From positions 4,739,137 to 4,803,136 of the forward strand of contig NC_031477.1 in the NCBI RefSeq assembly GCF_000006565.2: 64,000 nt of DNA, read 5' to 3'. This DNA is from Toxoplasma gondii ME49 (Eukaryota > Apicomplexa > Conoidasida > Eucoccidiorida > Sarcocystidae). Positions 38,588-50,392 of the stretch are shown in pieces. Made by a program: the position numbers and the translations under genes. Position 1 is the first letter of the stretch. Every line of letters begins with the position of its first letter. The notes beneath the pieces are model-generated. The model was not told the origin of the DNA. It searched no databases and was given only the letters and a program-made list of their open reading frames with translations.

Positions 38588-39787
38588 TCACATCGTGCCT
38601 TGCGAGAGTGTGGTGGGCAGATTGACCAGCCACCAGCTTTTGAGAACCCCTGGGAGGGGCTCTTCCTTTCGGACCTGTGCACTGCGTGTCTGCAGCATAG
38701 TGAGCTTGTCCACCGTTTTAGCCAGAAAGACCACCTCGTTGGATACCGCAACGGCGCCTTCCGGTTCCGACTTCTTCAAGAGACGGGTCGCCCAACTCCA
38801 TTTCGTTCTTTCAGCAGCCGCCTTCGCGACATCGCGGGCCAGTTCCTCCGTTCCCTTGAACGGGGGCAGGTAACCGGTCTTCCGTAGCAGGCCTTGCGCA
38901 GAGGTCATGGCATCCACCGCGCTGACACTGAGCGCATACTGCAACTGCAGGTACATTTCCAAGCTGCTGAAACCCTCACTGGACAGTTCAGTGGCCATAC
39001 ATGTGTAGAGTTCCGCATTTTGCGCATACAGGCCTTTCAGCTCGTGCAAAAGTTTGCTGGCGTGTTCCTTCCATTGTGCGTACTGCAGTGAGTCTCTCGG
39101 ATCGTCCATACCCTCTGCCTCTTGGCTCGCCTGCTCACTGGATGCCTCGCTTTCCGGCGTTGTTCCGAGCTGCAAGGACGTGAGAAGCGCAGGATTCGCT
39201 TTGGCAAGGAGCTGCGTCATCTCACGTTGAATCCCTGTCAACTTCTGTTCGATAATTACGATCTTCCGAGCGTTCAGGGCGACATTGAGGTACGTCTCGA
39301 CGGCCACTTGAGTAAGCTTGTCCGGGGCGCCCGATTTCAAGTCCTCGTAAAACTGGACTAAGCTCTCTGCACCTTGCGCCATCACTTGAACGGCTGGGAC
39401 TTCGGAGCTCTCCGCGAAAGCGGCGCGGACCTCGCGCACCAGCCGCCGGCCCCGCGTGAGTTCGACTTGTCGTGGCTGCTGCCTCAGACGAAGCATAAGG
39501 AGAAATGTTGCCGCCAGCATCACCGCGCTAAGGGCGTAGACTGACGCCAAAATCTGCACTCGACTACGGGCAGGTTTGAAGGGGCGTGGTCGGATCGAAG
39601 TCAGCGACTCGGGACTCACCACAGTGTGTAGGTCCTCCAGCTTAGGATGCATCCTGCGCCTGGAACTTGACCTCCTGAGGAAAGTCGTAAAGGCCTCGTT
39701 AGCTAAACTTTTTTCTGCGACGTCGGCGAAGGGCTCAGACTCACCTACCTCTGGGTGGGTGACCTGCTCTGTGCCAGGCGCTGCCAT
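38588..39787 (-). CDS. Hypothetical single-pass membrane protein, single exon
   Basis: An uninterrupted 399-residue frame whose ATG lies in a strong context (ACCATGG). Residues about 1-78 are polar and basic near the end (FLRRSSSRRR; RPRPFKPARSR). One membrane segment follows at about 79-101 (VQILASVYALSAVMLAATFL), and then a long, mostly helical domain without cysteine pairs or a recognised motif. The basic flank on the N-terminal side of the membrane segment and the lack of a cleavable signal peptide suggest an internal anchor, but topology is inference. The frame stays open upstream of the ATG for about 37 codons with protein-like, proline-rich content, so a spliced N-terminal extension is possible. 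No family was recognised. It is transcribed away from the poly(A) polymerase gene at 44067. Confidence 0.65.
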   Translation of the reverse strand: MAAPGTEQVTHPEVGESEPFADVAEKSLANEAFTTFLRRSSSRRRMHPKLEDLHTVVSPESLTSIRPRPFKPARSRVQILASVYALSAVMLAATFLLMLRLRQQPRQVELTRGRRLVREVRAAFAESSEVPAVQVMAQGAESLVQFYEDLKSGAPDKLTQVAVETYLNVALNARKIVIIEQKLTGIQREMTQLLAKANPALLTSLQLGTTPESEASSEQASQEAEGMDDPRDSLQYAQWKEHASKLLHELKGLYAQNAELYTCMATELSSEGFSSLEMYLQLQYALSVSAVDAMTSAQGLLRKTGYLPPFKGTEELARDVAKAAAERTKWSWATRLLKKSEPEGAVAVSNEVVFLAKTVDKLTMLQTRSAQVRKEEPLPGVLKSWWLVNLPTTLSQGTM

Positions 39788-42700
39788 GGTGCCGAAATCG
39801 TGGTCTGAAGCAGCTGCCTTCAGCAGTCTGCCTTCCGGGGGGATATTCGGGTACCTTTCTACGGGAGGAAAGGACTTCCGGTGAAGTCCTGGGTTTGTTC
39901 AAACCTCCCCACTTGACGCATGCGCAGGAGATGGAAACCGCCCACACTAAATGGAACACTCGAGCCCCGATACGCAGATCAAGGTTTTGGGTCTCCGCAG
40001 GACGGTAGAGCCACCAATACGTGCGACATGATAGAAAGAGAGGAAGGATCGGGAACACGCACACATCCTATTCCAACAGCAAGTGGCTGAAGGAGCAGCG
40101 ACGATTTTCCCTTCGCGCAGGGCTGTGCTAGGCAATAGAAACATGTTACGGCCCGCTGTTCGTCGGCAGCAGGCCTCCCAGCCAAACGACCCTGCGTAGC
40201 GGGACAACTTCACAATAAGCGCAGAGAGTGTTGATACACAGGGATTGTCAGGTCCCTACGGCGGGGAATATCAGCCGCGCTAAAATTTCGCGGCAATGAC
40301 TCGGATGAGAAAGCTGGCCCCGGGCAACGGGAGCGCCGGGTGGACCCGTACGCGGTGGTTTCGACTCTCAGAAACACCTAGGCAAGGATGCTGTGCCAGA
40401 TGCTCCCTGTTCGACGCTATGCCCAATAAAACATTGAAAAAGAACGATTAAGGATGAGCGAATATCAAAAAAAGTCTTCACATCCAATGGTCTACTCGCA
40501 ACTCACCTTCGATGCCGCCTTGAAACTGCAGTCTCCTTTATTGGCGGGCAACAACCGCTGCCCCGCGGAGGGGCAACGGCCGTAGGCACTCGCGAGGTAC
40601 CAGAGATTCCCTTACGTAAGAGGCGGGCTGCCATTGCTCTCAACTTCTTGATCTTACTTGTATCCAGTGAGTCGTGTCGTGTTTGGTGTTACTCTCGTCT
40701 TCCGAGACTTCGCTGAATGTGTTGAGTCACACGATTCGCTTACAAGAGGAAAACGAGGTGTTTTACGCGCTGTGATTTTGATAAAACAGTAACTTCTGTT
40801 CTTGAGTCTTTGGATAAAGAAGGGAACTGGTGAGGTCCCGCCGAAAGGTTCGAGGATAGGTCCGCAGCACGAGATAACAGAAAGTCTATTTTGCTGCGAC
40901 ATCGATGACAAGTCTCGGCGAAGTAGGCCTCGAAGGAGAGAACTGTCCACGGGAAATCAGCATGTGGTGATAGTATGCTGAATTCTTCAGAAGCGAGGGC
41001 GACTCAAGTGAACAGCGTTTCTTTGGTAGACTGTCAGTATCTTAAAGTTTGTTTTACGCTGTCGACCACCGTTTAATTCTGTATTCTACCTCCTAGTGGA
41101 GGCCGAGACTGTTGCATCGTGAGGGTTGGCAATCAGACAACAGTTTCTCAAGGCAAACCATTTTTTAACGCATGCCCATATCTATCGGATCCATGCAGAG
41201 CACACACAATGTTTTGGATTGTTTTCATCTGTGGTCAGCGAAAAAGGTTGCTCAGTTGGTGTCCTGCGTCAAAAAGTGGCGAGGGAGACGTGGCCGCGCT
41301 GAAAAGGTGCCAGATGGAGAAGAGATTGGACAAAAGAGCTTGTCAAGTTTGAATCAGACTCGACACAGAGTGCTCCGAACGGGGCGAGGAGTCGAGGCTT
41401 CCTGCGTGTATCATTTCGGAAAGTCCTCTTACAGCATGCAGTGGTTAATCATGGCGACAGCCAACTCTGAAGCGAGAGTTCTGGCTTGTCTTGCAGGGAC
41501 TGCAGTAGCAGTAAATCCGAGAACTGCTCTTGCTCATTCGTGCCATTACGTGAGACAGCGTACAACCTAGTGCAATAACAACTCACCTGCCTCATCGTGT
41601 TATGGGCATGCGTTGGCATTTTGCAGCAGTCTTAGCCCATAAACGTCTGCAGATCCCGTGTCTGTCTGGCGTGTAAAATGGTCACTCTGATTTGCAGCAT
41701 GTATCCAACTGTAACAAGGCCAGTGGTCAGCCCGTGGTCTACTGGTAGCGTCTGCTGCAGGAAAATTACTTTTTCGAACAGCGGACGTCGACCTCCTTTA
41801 GAAACGCGTGTTGCCGCAAGTTGCAGTGCTGGTCCGTAAGATGGAAAATATCATGCGTGACTTCGACACTGAAAACAGTGGCCGAGTTTGCGTGCATGTG
41901 GGAGGCATTGGCACTTTTGGTTAAGTGAACGGAAGATTTTTCTTCTAACACCATTAAACGCACTCCTGGAGGCATGCATCGTGTCTTTTAGTTGTTCTTT
42001 ACTTTGTGCCAAAAGCAGGCAGCGTCGGAGAGTCCCCCGATGATGTGAATACTGCGGTGCGCTGCGCCTCCGATAAACTGAGAGGCGACGACCATTCCCT
42101 TTCAAGACTGTTTCCTGCTCCCGTGTTTCTTCCGTTGCCGGGAAAGTGTTTATCCTCACAGAGATTCCCAATCTTCAAATCGATGCCGGCGGACTCCGGC
42201 GGAAGACCAAAAATTTTGTAAAAAGTGTATATGAAGTGGAGAGTCGTCTTCACCCTCTACGCGTCTTCCCTGTCTCAGGCGACACCGCGAGGGGACCTCA
42301 ATCAAGAGGATGCCTACCTTGCCTTCTCTCACCGTTGCACAAGGCAGTAAAGAGGCAAAGTCATGGTAGAATAGAATACACGTTTGCGTGTGAGAACCGA
42401 AATGCAGTCAGTTCCAAAGTACGTGAGGAAATCATTATTTGCCTGGTGACAGCACTCAGTGCAGGTGGTGGCACTTCTTCTCTGTCCCGACAAAAAAAAA
42501 CACTTTTGCACGTGAGTGCAATGGTCAGGCGGAATTTAGCGCAGTGGAGTCTGCGCTTTCCTGTGGTGCTCTTCAGTTTTGCACTATATTTTTTTAGACA
42601 GTCACCGCCCTTCAAATGTACCAGAGATCATTTCGTAGTCCAGTACGCCGTACTAGATCTGACCAGACTCCGGTCGAAAAAAAGGCACGAGTTCTCCCAG

Positions 42701-44066
42701 TTGGCGCCGTAACGGTGTGCACTAATCTTGACAAGTTCGCTTAAACTCTTTCTGGGAAAATACTCGCTTCGAGTTCCCAAATCCACGCCGTATGACTCGT
42801 CGCGTCGCCCACGGATGTCAGCCAGAAAGGGCCGGCTGACACTGTCTAAAGCATTAGACACAGAATTGCCTGGAAACAGCGGGCTTCTGGAATACACATC
42901 GATATTGGCACGTGTCCCCCCCCCGCCAGAGTCTATGTTTTGAAAGGCGCGTATACACAGCTGCATAGAGATCTACTCGTTTTTTGCAGGCATCGACGGT
43001 GTTGCTGCACAAGAAACTGTCCTCCATTAGCTTGTTCGTTTCGCGGCCTCTCACAGCTGCAATAACACAAACTTTTGTGTAAAGTACCTTCGGGATTTCT
43101 CATTAAGAAACAAAAAACATACATGCGCGTGTCTTACACCAACAGTTGGAGTGAGGCAGCGCTACGGACGGCTGCGGCATGCGACTGGGTTTTTTCGCTT
43201 GTTGCATGCACGGAGACAAGTTTGTCTGGAAAGATGGACATGGAAAAAAGACCCTTCTCGATAAAAAGACTGGTTTCTATGTTTTATGATGCGCGCTTGC
43301 GACGTTACGAAACTTGGCTATCTTATCAACGAACGGTTATCGTTCGTGGCGCCCGTGAGGGCCTACATAGTTGGAAGCGGTGTTTTGTCGTCTTTTTTTG
43401 GTCTCTTTCCGCAGACGCTCTTCCTCTGAATGTGTCGTCCTCCAGGTGCTGAACTTCCAAATAACAAAGTTTCTCCTTCGATGCGTACCGTCTTTAGCTG
43501 CTGCTTTCCGGCCTGGTTTTCCATTTCCGTTTTTTATCCCGAGCCACTCGCCTGCCCCGGCCTTCGAAGGCCGTCGCCTTTGGGTTCCGGAAACGCTGCC
43601 GTTTCCGGCAAATAAAACGGCGGAAGACGCTCAAGAACTTTTCCCTCGAAGCATTCAGCGCGGTGCACAAGCAAAGGTATTCCATTTCTCTCTGAGGAAG
43701 GTAGGAGAACGCTCTCCTTCTGTTGGTTGACCAGCTTTTCCCGGGGGCCGGTGGCAGTGCGCGCTGGCCCCGTGTGTCAACGTGACCCAGCGTTTTCTTG
43801 TTTTCTTTTAGTTTCTCCCAAAGCGAGTTGGTTTTTTTGAGAAAAATCGCGACCCGCTTTGCACTGACCTCCGCCTGCCACCGGTTGCGCTGAAGGCAGA
43901 TTCGACGCGCCTCTTAAGCGCCTGTCGCGTCACAATTCCCCTGGAGGGAGCCCTTGCGTAGCCTGGTTGCCTTCCTTTCGTCCACGTTTTCGAGGTTCAA
44001 AGTGACCAGAGGGCGCGGAAGAGAAAGTTATTGAAAAAAATTATATTTCAGACGGGAGACGGCGCC
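39788..44066. other. Divergent intergenic spacer
   Basis: The 4.3-kb stretch separates the minus-strand membrane-protein gene from the plus-strand poly(A) polymerase gene, so both promoters should be here. Open frames in it (for example plus 42146-42712 and 43371-43730) are short, lack paired splice sites and have no recognisable content. An AG just upstream of the poly(A) polymerase ATG (TTATATTTCAG at 44051) could be the acceptor of a 5' untranslated intron. Confidence 0.5.
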
Positions 44067-46958
44067 ATGAAGGATGCAGAACACACAGAGAAGGACGAGG
44101 GCGGCGACCCTCCGCAGCGGGACAGGACGATCATGACGCACCGGGCAGATGGAGAGCACAGTGGCGCAGAGGAAGAGAGGAGAAATTCCGACGCGGAGGA
44201 GACAGAGGCTTCAGGAAGACCTCAGCATTCAAAGGAAGGCAAGGCCGGAGACGCCCCCTCGTCAAATGCAGTTTCTTGGTCTTCCCCTTCGTTTTCCTAC
44301 GAATCCTGGCTGCAAGGCGCAGATGCGTATCTCCTCGAGGACGAGTCTAAGCACCTCCGACAGCGGGAACTGAACAAGATTTTTAAGGTAAGTTCAGTTT
44401 CCTCAGACGGTCCAAGAGCCACCCAGGATGTCAGAGAAGGCGAATTCTTTTCAGGGGCTCTCTGAAGAAAAACGGGAGCCGTGCACTTTCCATGCCTAGG
44501 CAACATTTGCTGTGTCATCTCGAGAAAGAGCTGAGTTGGAGTCAGTCTTTTCACAGAAAGGAAAAACCGTTTTTCCTCTTTGGCTGCAGAAGAAACTTTC
44601 CGAGTACAACGCTACACGGCCGCGACGCGAGTCTCCGGATCCGCAGGAGTCTTCGCATGTGCCAACTGACGGGAGAGACAGAGCGGCAGAGGCTGGTCGG
44701 GGCGAAGGCGGAGCAGACTCTGACGCGGGCGCCAAGAGAGCAGAGGCGGCTCGCGCGCCAGCACCGGTTCGCGAGGCTCTGAAAGAAGACTTTCTCGCTT
44801 TCGCAGAGTTCAAGAGAAACGCGCAGAAGCCGGAGCCGAGGAAGGCAGCGGCGGAGGTCGCCTCTGATCCGCCGTGGTTCTCCCCGGCTGTCGCGGCCGC
44901 CGCGACCGCAAACACTTGGGAACCTCGCGAGCGGGGCGGAGACCTGAGGGGAGAGCCACTGCGGCGATGCGGAACAAGAAGAGACAAAACGACTTTCCCC
45001 GAAAGAGGACAGGGCGCATCTGCGTCCCCGCCTTCCTTCCACGTGTCTCTACACAAGGAAATCTGCGACCTCCTCGCCTACATTCAGCCAACTGACGTGA
45101 GTCGCTCAAGTGGAGTCCAGAGGAGGAGACAGGCCCCCGCCGCCTCCCCCCAAGCGCCCGGCGCGGTCGTTTGGACAGCGGAACAACCACACCAGCGCGT
45201 CGGCGAGCTGCATGCAAGGTGGAAAGTAAAGAGAGACAAGAAGGGTGCGACGCGCCAGAGAAGGGCGCGCCGCGGAAAGAAAAGAGCTGGGTGACAGGGC
45301 GCGAAGGGGCGGCGGGGCAAGGCAGTGAGAGAGGAACGAAGACAAGAAAGGAAGAGAGCGAGAGAGATAAAGAAAAGAGATGGAGCAGAAAGGAAAAAGC
45401 GACAGACATGTGGAGAGGGAGAGGAACGTGGTAGCGACTGCTTCGTTGTCCCAACGGGAGGAGAAGGAAGTTGAAAGGTGGAGACAAAAGAAAATGTGAC
45501 GGCTCTATCCCCTTCCTCAAGCGATATGTGTTTCTCTGAATCTGCTCTTGTTCAGGTTGAAGAATACAAGACGCTCAAGGCTATTGCTCGCCTCCAGTTT
45601 GCTGCCTCTCTGTCCTTCCCGGGCTGCTCTTGCAAGTAGGCCTCTTCTCGCCTCTTCATGTTCTTCTCTTTGTTCTCTGTCTTTTCTCTCGTCCTGCTCT
45701 TTCGCTCTCTCTCCTCTCTCTTCCGTTCCTTCCCGCCGTCTCCCTCTCTTCTCTCTTCCTTCTGCTCTTCCTCTCCTCGTCTCCGTCCTTCTCTCCTTTC
45801 TTCTCCCCTTCGCTGAGAGACAGGACAGGTGCTCCCCAGTGTCTTGTGTCAACGCTCTTTGAGTTCTTCTGCCTCACGTTCCCCTCCTGTCTCTGCAGAT
45901 GCTTTGGAAGCTTCGCGACAAGCATGATGTTGCCTGGCGGCGATGTCGACATCTGCATCTTGATCCCCTCGTCTTCGTCTCTTCCTTCCTCTGCTTCTTC
46001 CTCTTCCTCTTCTTCCTGTGCTGTTTTGGGCTCGACTTGGACGCCGGCATCGCGCGGCGAGAACCACCCGGCGTCTGTGAACCGCAAGAGGAGACGCGAG
46101 GAAGGGAATAGCGCCTTGCTCGCTTCTCTGTCTCCGGAGGCGGCCCTCCATCACAGCGAAAGTGTAGCGCAACTCACGCTGCTTTCTGCCACGCTGCTGG
46201 ACTTAAAGGTCGCTCAGGCTCTCGAACTTGTCTCCTCCGCGCGCGTGCCGATCGTCAAGTACATCGACGCGGAGACAGGCGTCCCCGTCGACGTCTCTGT
46301 CAATCAACCCAGCAGTCTAGAAACCACTGCGTTCGCGAGAGAAATGGTAAACACTCCACACAAAATAATTATTTCAAAGTAGCTTAATGGTCAGGCGTAT
46401 GCACATGCCGCCAAATATGCATATGTATATATATATATATATATTAATCAATTTTTCTTTATATACATGTGTATATATGCGTATGTGTGTGTGTGGGTGG
46501 GTGGGAATGCATGCGTGGCGAGATGAATGGGGGTCGGCTTATATTCGGATACTTACAAAACTCGTTGAGAGAAAGCGATTTGCTGGACTGGGTTTTCGCC
46601 GCCACGGAGCGAGCGTGTGGTTCAAATGCACGGATACACATTTTCTTTACCTGCTCGGCAGCGTACTTGCATGCGCCAGAAGGTCGGTCAATCCGGGGCG
46701 ACCTCTGTTTTTCCGCGTAGTTTTTCTCTCGTGTTCTTACATTCCTCTGCAGCTTGTCAAGTTCCCGCTTCTCCGCCCGCTCTTGCTCCTCGTCAAATTT
46801 TTTCTCAAACTGGTGAGGCCCTCTTCCCCGGATAAGCATCCTTTGCCACTACAGTTCACTTTCTTGTAAACAAACCCCCGCGTGCCCTACAGGCAGCCGA
46901 CGCACTCAATGTTTAAGCGCATCCTACGCATTCCGCCCAGAAACTTCCCAATTATATG

Positions 46959-47003
<45 letters not shown>

Positions 47004-47231
47004 ACTAGTGGTGGATATCCGCTACTACGTATTCGGTCTCAGTCACTTACGTACGGACTTATTAGACATAGATGAAGAGATAGACGTAGATGTTCACAGG
47101 GAGTTGAGACATCGATCTGTATAGACGTGGAGACCTATTTATGTGCTGTGGACGGTGTGCGTGTCTGCCCATTTAAATTCGTATCTAAGCGGCATAGGAG
47201 TTCACTGAGAACTTCTAACCTCATATGTATA

Positions 47232-47271
<40 letters not shown>

Positions 47272-49884
47272 CGTGTGTGTATATCCAGATATATTGAGAA
47301 CTGTCTGCAGGTCCGTATGCATGTATTTATGTCTGCACGTATGTATGTATTTGTATTTGTTGATACAAGCGTTTGGGTTGGTGTGTGTGTTTCAGCGTAA
47401 TTTGTCGGAGACCTACCGGGGAGGTGCAGGAAGTTACTTGTTGTTTACGATGGGTCTTCTCTTCCTCAAGTCCTGGCCTGCAGCCCACGACCCAACTCTT
47501 CAGCGTGGGCTGCTTCTCTCTCACCTTCTCATCGATTTCTTCCACTTCTGGGGCAGACACTGGAACTACCGCGACTGGGGTGGATGGTGAGGCGCCGCAA
47601 CAGAGGTGAAAAAGAAAGAGGGCAGGAGAGAGGATCGAGAGGGGTATTGAAGAAGAAAAAGAATGAGGAGAGGAGAGGAGAGGAGAGGAGGAGGAAAGAA
47701 GGAAGAGAAGACGAACGACGGAGGAAGAGCGCGAAAAATGAAGGGGAGAGGGGGACAACGAAGCAAAGTGGCAAGGCAGAGGAGAGCGAGGACGAAGTGG
47801 AGAGTCTCTCCTCTGTTTCGCCTAGTCTCAACAGCAGAAGTGAGTTTGATACAGATGGTCCTTGCCTGTTTTCAACTGTTCTTTGTTCTCTGTGTGTCCT
47901 CGTTTTTATTCTGCGTCTTCCCGCGGTATCAGTGTTCGAGGTCTTGGCCATACGTTTTTGAAGGATGCACGCCCGGAGCTGTGGGGCGAGAGACGCGAGC
48001 TGCTGTGCATGGAGAGTCCGACAGTAAGAACCGAGAGAAGAAGAAAAAGAGACAGAAGAGGAAGGAGAGAGAAGAAGAGAGGGAAAGAGAGGAGAAGGAG
48101 AAGAAGACGAAGACAAGCGGCTGTTGAGAGAAGAGGGGAAACAGGAGATAGACGAAAAAGAAACGAACAAAAGACAGAATTGAAGCAAAAGAGAAGGGCG
48201 AAAGGAACGGAGGCAGGACAAGGAATCATCCGTGTGTGCATGCGAATGAGGTGGACAAGCCGAGAAGAAAGACCAAGTTTTGGTTTGAGCAAGGAGAGAC
48301 GGAAAGAACGCAAAGAAAACGAAAGCACATCGATTCAAAGTGAGGAAACGTGGAGGCGTGGTGACTTTCGGGTCTCCATCGACGATACAGCATGGTATTT
48401 TTCCGATTTTTTTTTCACAGACCCCCGACATTGACCTGGGGAAGAACGCGTTTAATATCTCCAATGTTAGAGCCGCGTTCCACCAAGCTTTTGCGGTGAG
48501 TCTGCTTCTCTTCCTGCTTGTAGCTGTCTGCAGATGTTTATTAAATGGGTGGTAGACGGCAGTCAAAAGCCGAGTTCTTTGTCTTTTTCTCTTCTTCCTG
48601 CGTGTTCTTCCTCGTTTTTCTTTCTCTTCTTCGTCTGCTTCACCATCTTCCTCGTTCTCCTTGTTTTTTTGCTGCCTCTTTGTGGCTGTCCGCGGTCATA
48701 AACATTCGTTGAGCCTTGCCGCGGACCCCGAAGCCGGAGTCAAGGAGAGGCGGTGACGCTGGCTTCGGCTTGTAGGCGGAGAGGAGCCGTGCATCGAGAC
48801 TTGCTGTCTCGGTTGCAGACCCGTAGAGAGAGAAAGACAAAGTCAAATAGATGACGGGGTTGGCGGGGAATGGAAAGGAGGAAAGGCGGATCTTCTGATA
48901 AATGTGTGTGCGTCCTTCTTTCTCCTGTCGCATGCATGCAGGATCTCATGGCTCTTCAGGTTGAGTGGGTCGAAGCGGAGGCTCAGTGGCGGGCTGCAAG
49001 GGTGAGCAAAAGGCGCGAAAGAGAAAGTGAAAAATGACTTACAGGACAGCGAAGGGAAGAGTGAAGAATCCTTTTCTCTGACTTTCAGACGGTGTCCCTC
49101 AAGAGCGGGGCAGCTGCTGTTGTTTCTCGTCTCAGCTGTCTGTGTGGCTTTCTTCGCGCTTCATTTCTGTGTGTGCCTTTTCTCTCTCTCTGGCATTTGC
49201 GTTTTTCAGGAGTCACGACGCAAGGACGGGAACATCGATGTGCCTCTTCCCCGCATGTTCTCGGAGAGCCTCTTGGCGCATTTATTTGACCCGGCGCATG
49301 CAGTTTTTTCTCTTCGCGAGCCGCGACGCGTCCAGGTCCCGAGAGAGGAGACTGTTCGGTCTCTCCTCGGTTTGGGTCGCGCGCGGCTCGCCCGCAGAGA
49401 ACGAGGGAGACACGAAAGACTGAACGAAGAAAAGCAGCAGCAGAGGACATGGGCAGAAAAGGAGAAGGGAGGTAAAGCAGAGAACGAAATGGCTTGGGTC
49501 GAGCCGGACATTCCGCTGGAGATGATGGAGGAGGTCGCAGCGACGTTTCTGCTTGCGTCGTCTGCACTGCAGGTGGAGAGCGAGGAGCCGAGAAACGCGC
49601 AGGTGAAGCGAGAGAGAGCGGGGACGGGTGGCGCAGCAGAGAATGCGGAGAAAGCAGTCGAAGACACCGAAAGTCGCAGGGCGCCGGGGTCCGCTCTCTC
49701 CGCTGCTGCACCCAGGGCGGAAGAAGGAAGGCGGTCAAGGAGCAGCGAAGAGGATTTCGACGATCCTGAGGTCGCGCAAGTCTTCGCAGCCTTCCATGAA
49801 AATGTGACAGAAAGCCATGTCAAGAAAAAACTTCAAGGGGGCTACGCGGCTTTCCTCGCGCGACTCTCCGTCCTCGCGTCGTAA
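44067..49884 (+). CDS. Non-canonical (Trf4/5-type) poly(A) RNA polymerase, ten exons
   Basis: Predicted to add short A tails to nuclear RNAs for exosome decay, as Trf4/PAPD5 (TENT4) does in TRAMP-like complexes. Exons: 44067-44387, 44590-45096, 45556-45635, 45899-46346, 46753-46812, 47396-47586, 47933-48023, 48421-48495, 48942-49001, 49210-49884; all junction phases agree, giving 835 residues. Signatures in order: LHKEICDLLAYIQPT (family-typical helix before the palm), CFGSFATSMMLPGGDVDICI (about 304-323; catalytic Asp318 and Asp320), VPIVKYIDAETGVPVDVSVN (third Asp about 434), FPLLRPLLLLVKFFL, and the nucleotide-recognition segment RNLSETYRGGAGSYLLF, followed by LLIDFFHFWGRHWNY, LLCMESP and NISNVRAAFHQAF. 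The residues before the palm and the last 225 are charged and low-complexity. A basic NRKRRREE in the palm insertion could be a nuclear signal. Cid1-type uridylyltransferases share the fold; the GS..T...LP.GD.D motif fits Trf4 better. Confidence 0.85.
44557..44589 (+). other. Optional 33-nt extension of poly(A) polymerase exon 2
   Basis: Two AG acceptors lie 33 nt apart (after 44556 and after 44589), both in phase 0 with exon 1. Use of the first adds KGKTVFPLWLQ. The second has the stronger pyrimidine tract (TTTTTCCTCTTTGG), so 44590 is taken as the main start of exon 2. Confidence 0.5.
46426..46444. repeat. (TA)n microsatellite in poly(A) polymerase intron 4
   Basis: Short uninterrupted TA run in the intron between exons 4 and 5, close after the exon 4 donor. 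Confidence 0.85.
46965..47004. repeat. (TA)n microsatellite in poly(A) polymerase intron 5
   Basis: Near-perfect TA run of about 19 units. A second run of similar length follows at 47234-47268 in the same intron, upstream of exon 6. Confidence 0.95.
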
Positions 49885-50235
49885 ACCTGTTTTGCCTCCC
49901 AATACCCACAGGACGAGAGGGCAATCATCTCTCAGACAGGATGATCTACAAGCTTCTTCTGGGAAGCCTTCGCTACGAGGCGGACTCATGGTTGAGATCT
50001 TGAAGATCTTTGTTTAGCGGATCCAAGATCGCCTGTGCTCTTCGTGACTAAACAAACGAAGTTCAAGACTGACACACACAGACATCCGAAATAGAAGACT
50101 AAACAGTCTCAGACATCGATATATATATATATATATACAAATATGCAGGCGTACATGTAAAGTATACACTAGGTTGCTTCGTGCATCTATTCATATGCAT
50201 GCAAAGAAGTGTAAGAGATTAGAGTCGGCATGCGT

Positions 50236-50392
50236 GTATCCATATATATATATCTATATATATATATATATATGTATATATAGCAATGTTATTACATATA
50301 CAAAAACAAATAGATATACAGGTTTGTAGCAGCAAACCTGTACATCCATACACACAATCATATACGTTTATATATATATATATATATATGTA
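50236..50392. repeat. Pair of TA microsatellites in the convergent spacer
   Basis: Two TA runs (about 50236-50285 and 50370-50392) separated by AT-rich sequence; neither lies in a gene model. Confidence 0.9.

Noticed and set aside
40296..40451. Plus-strand 51-codon frame beginning MTRMRKLAPGNGSAGW
   Set aside because: Too short, no conserved feature, and no evidence beyond being open.
41729..41785. tRNA-like stretch with a GTGGTCTACTGGTAGCG D-arm look
   Set aside because: The 5' end has no complementary 3' acceptor strand and no GGTTCGAATCC-type T arm follows.
47529..48566. Minus-strand Ser/Leu-rich open frame of 345 codons
   Set aside because: It lies opposite the purine-rich introns and three short exons of the poly(A) polymerase gene; low complexity only.
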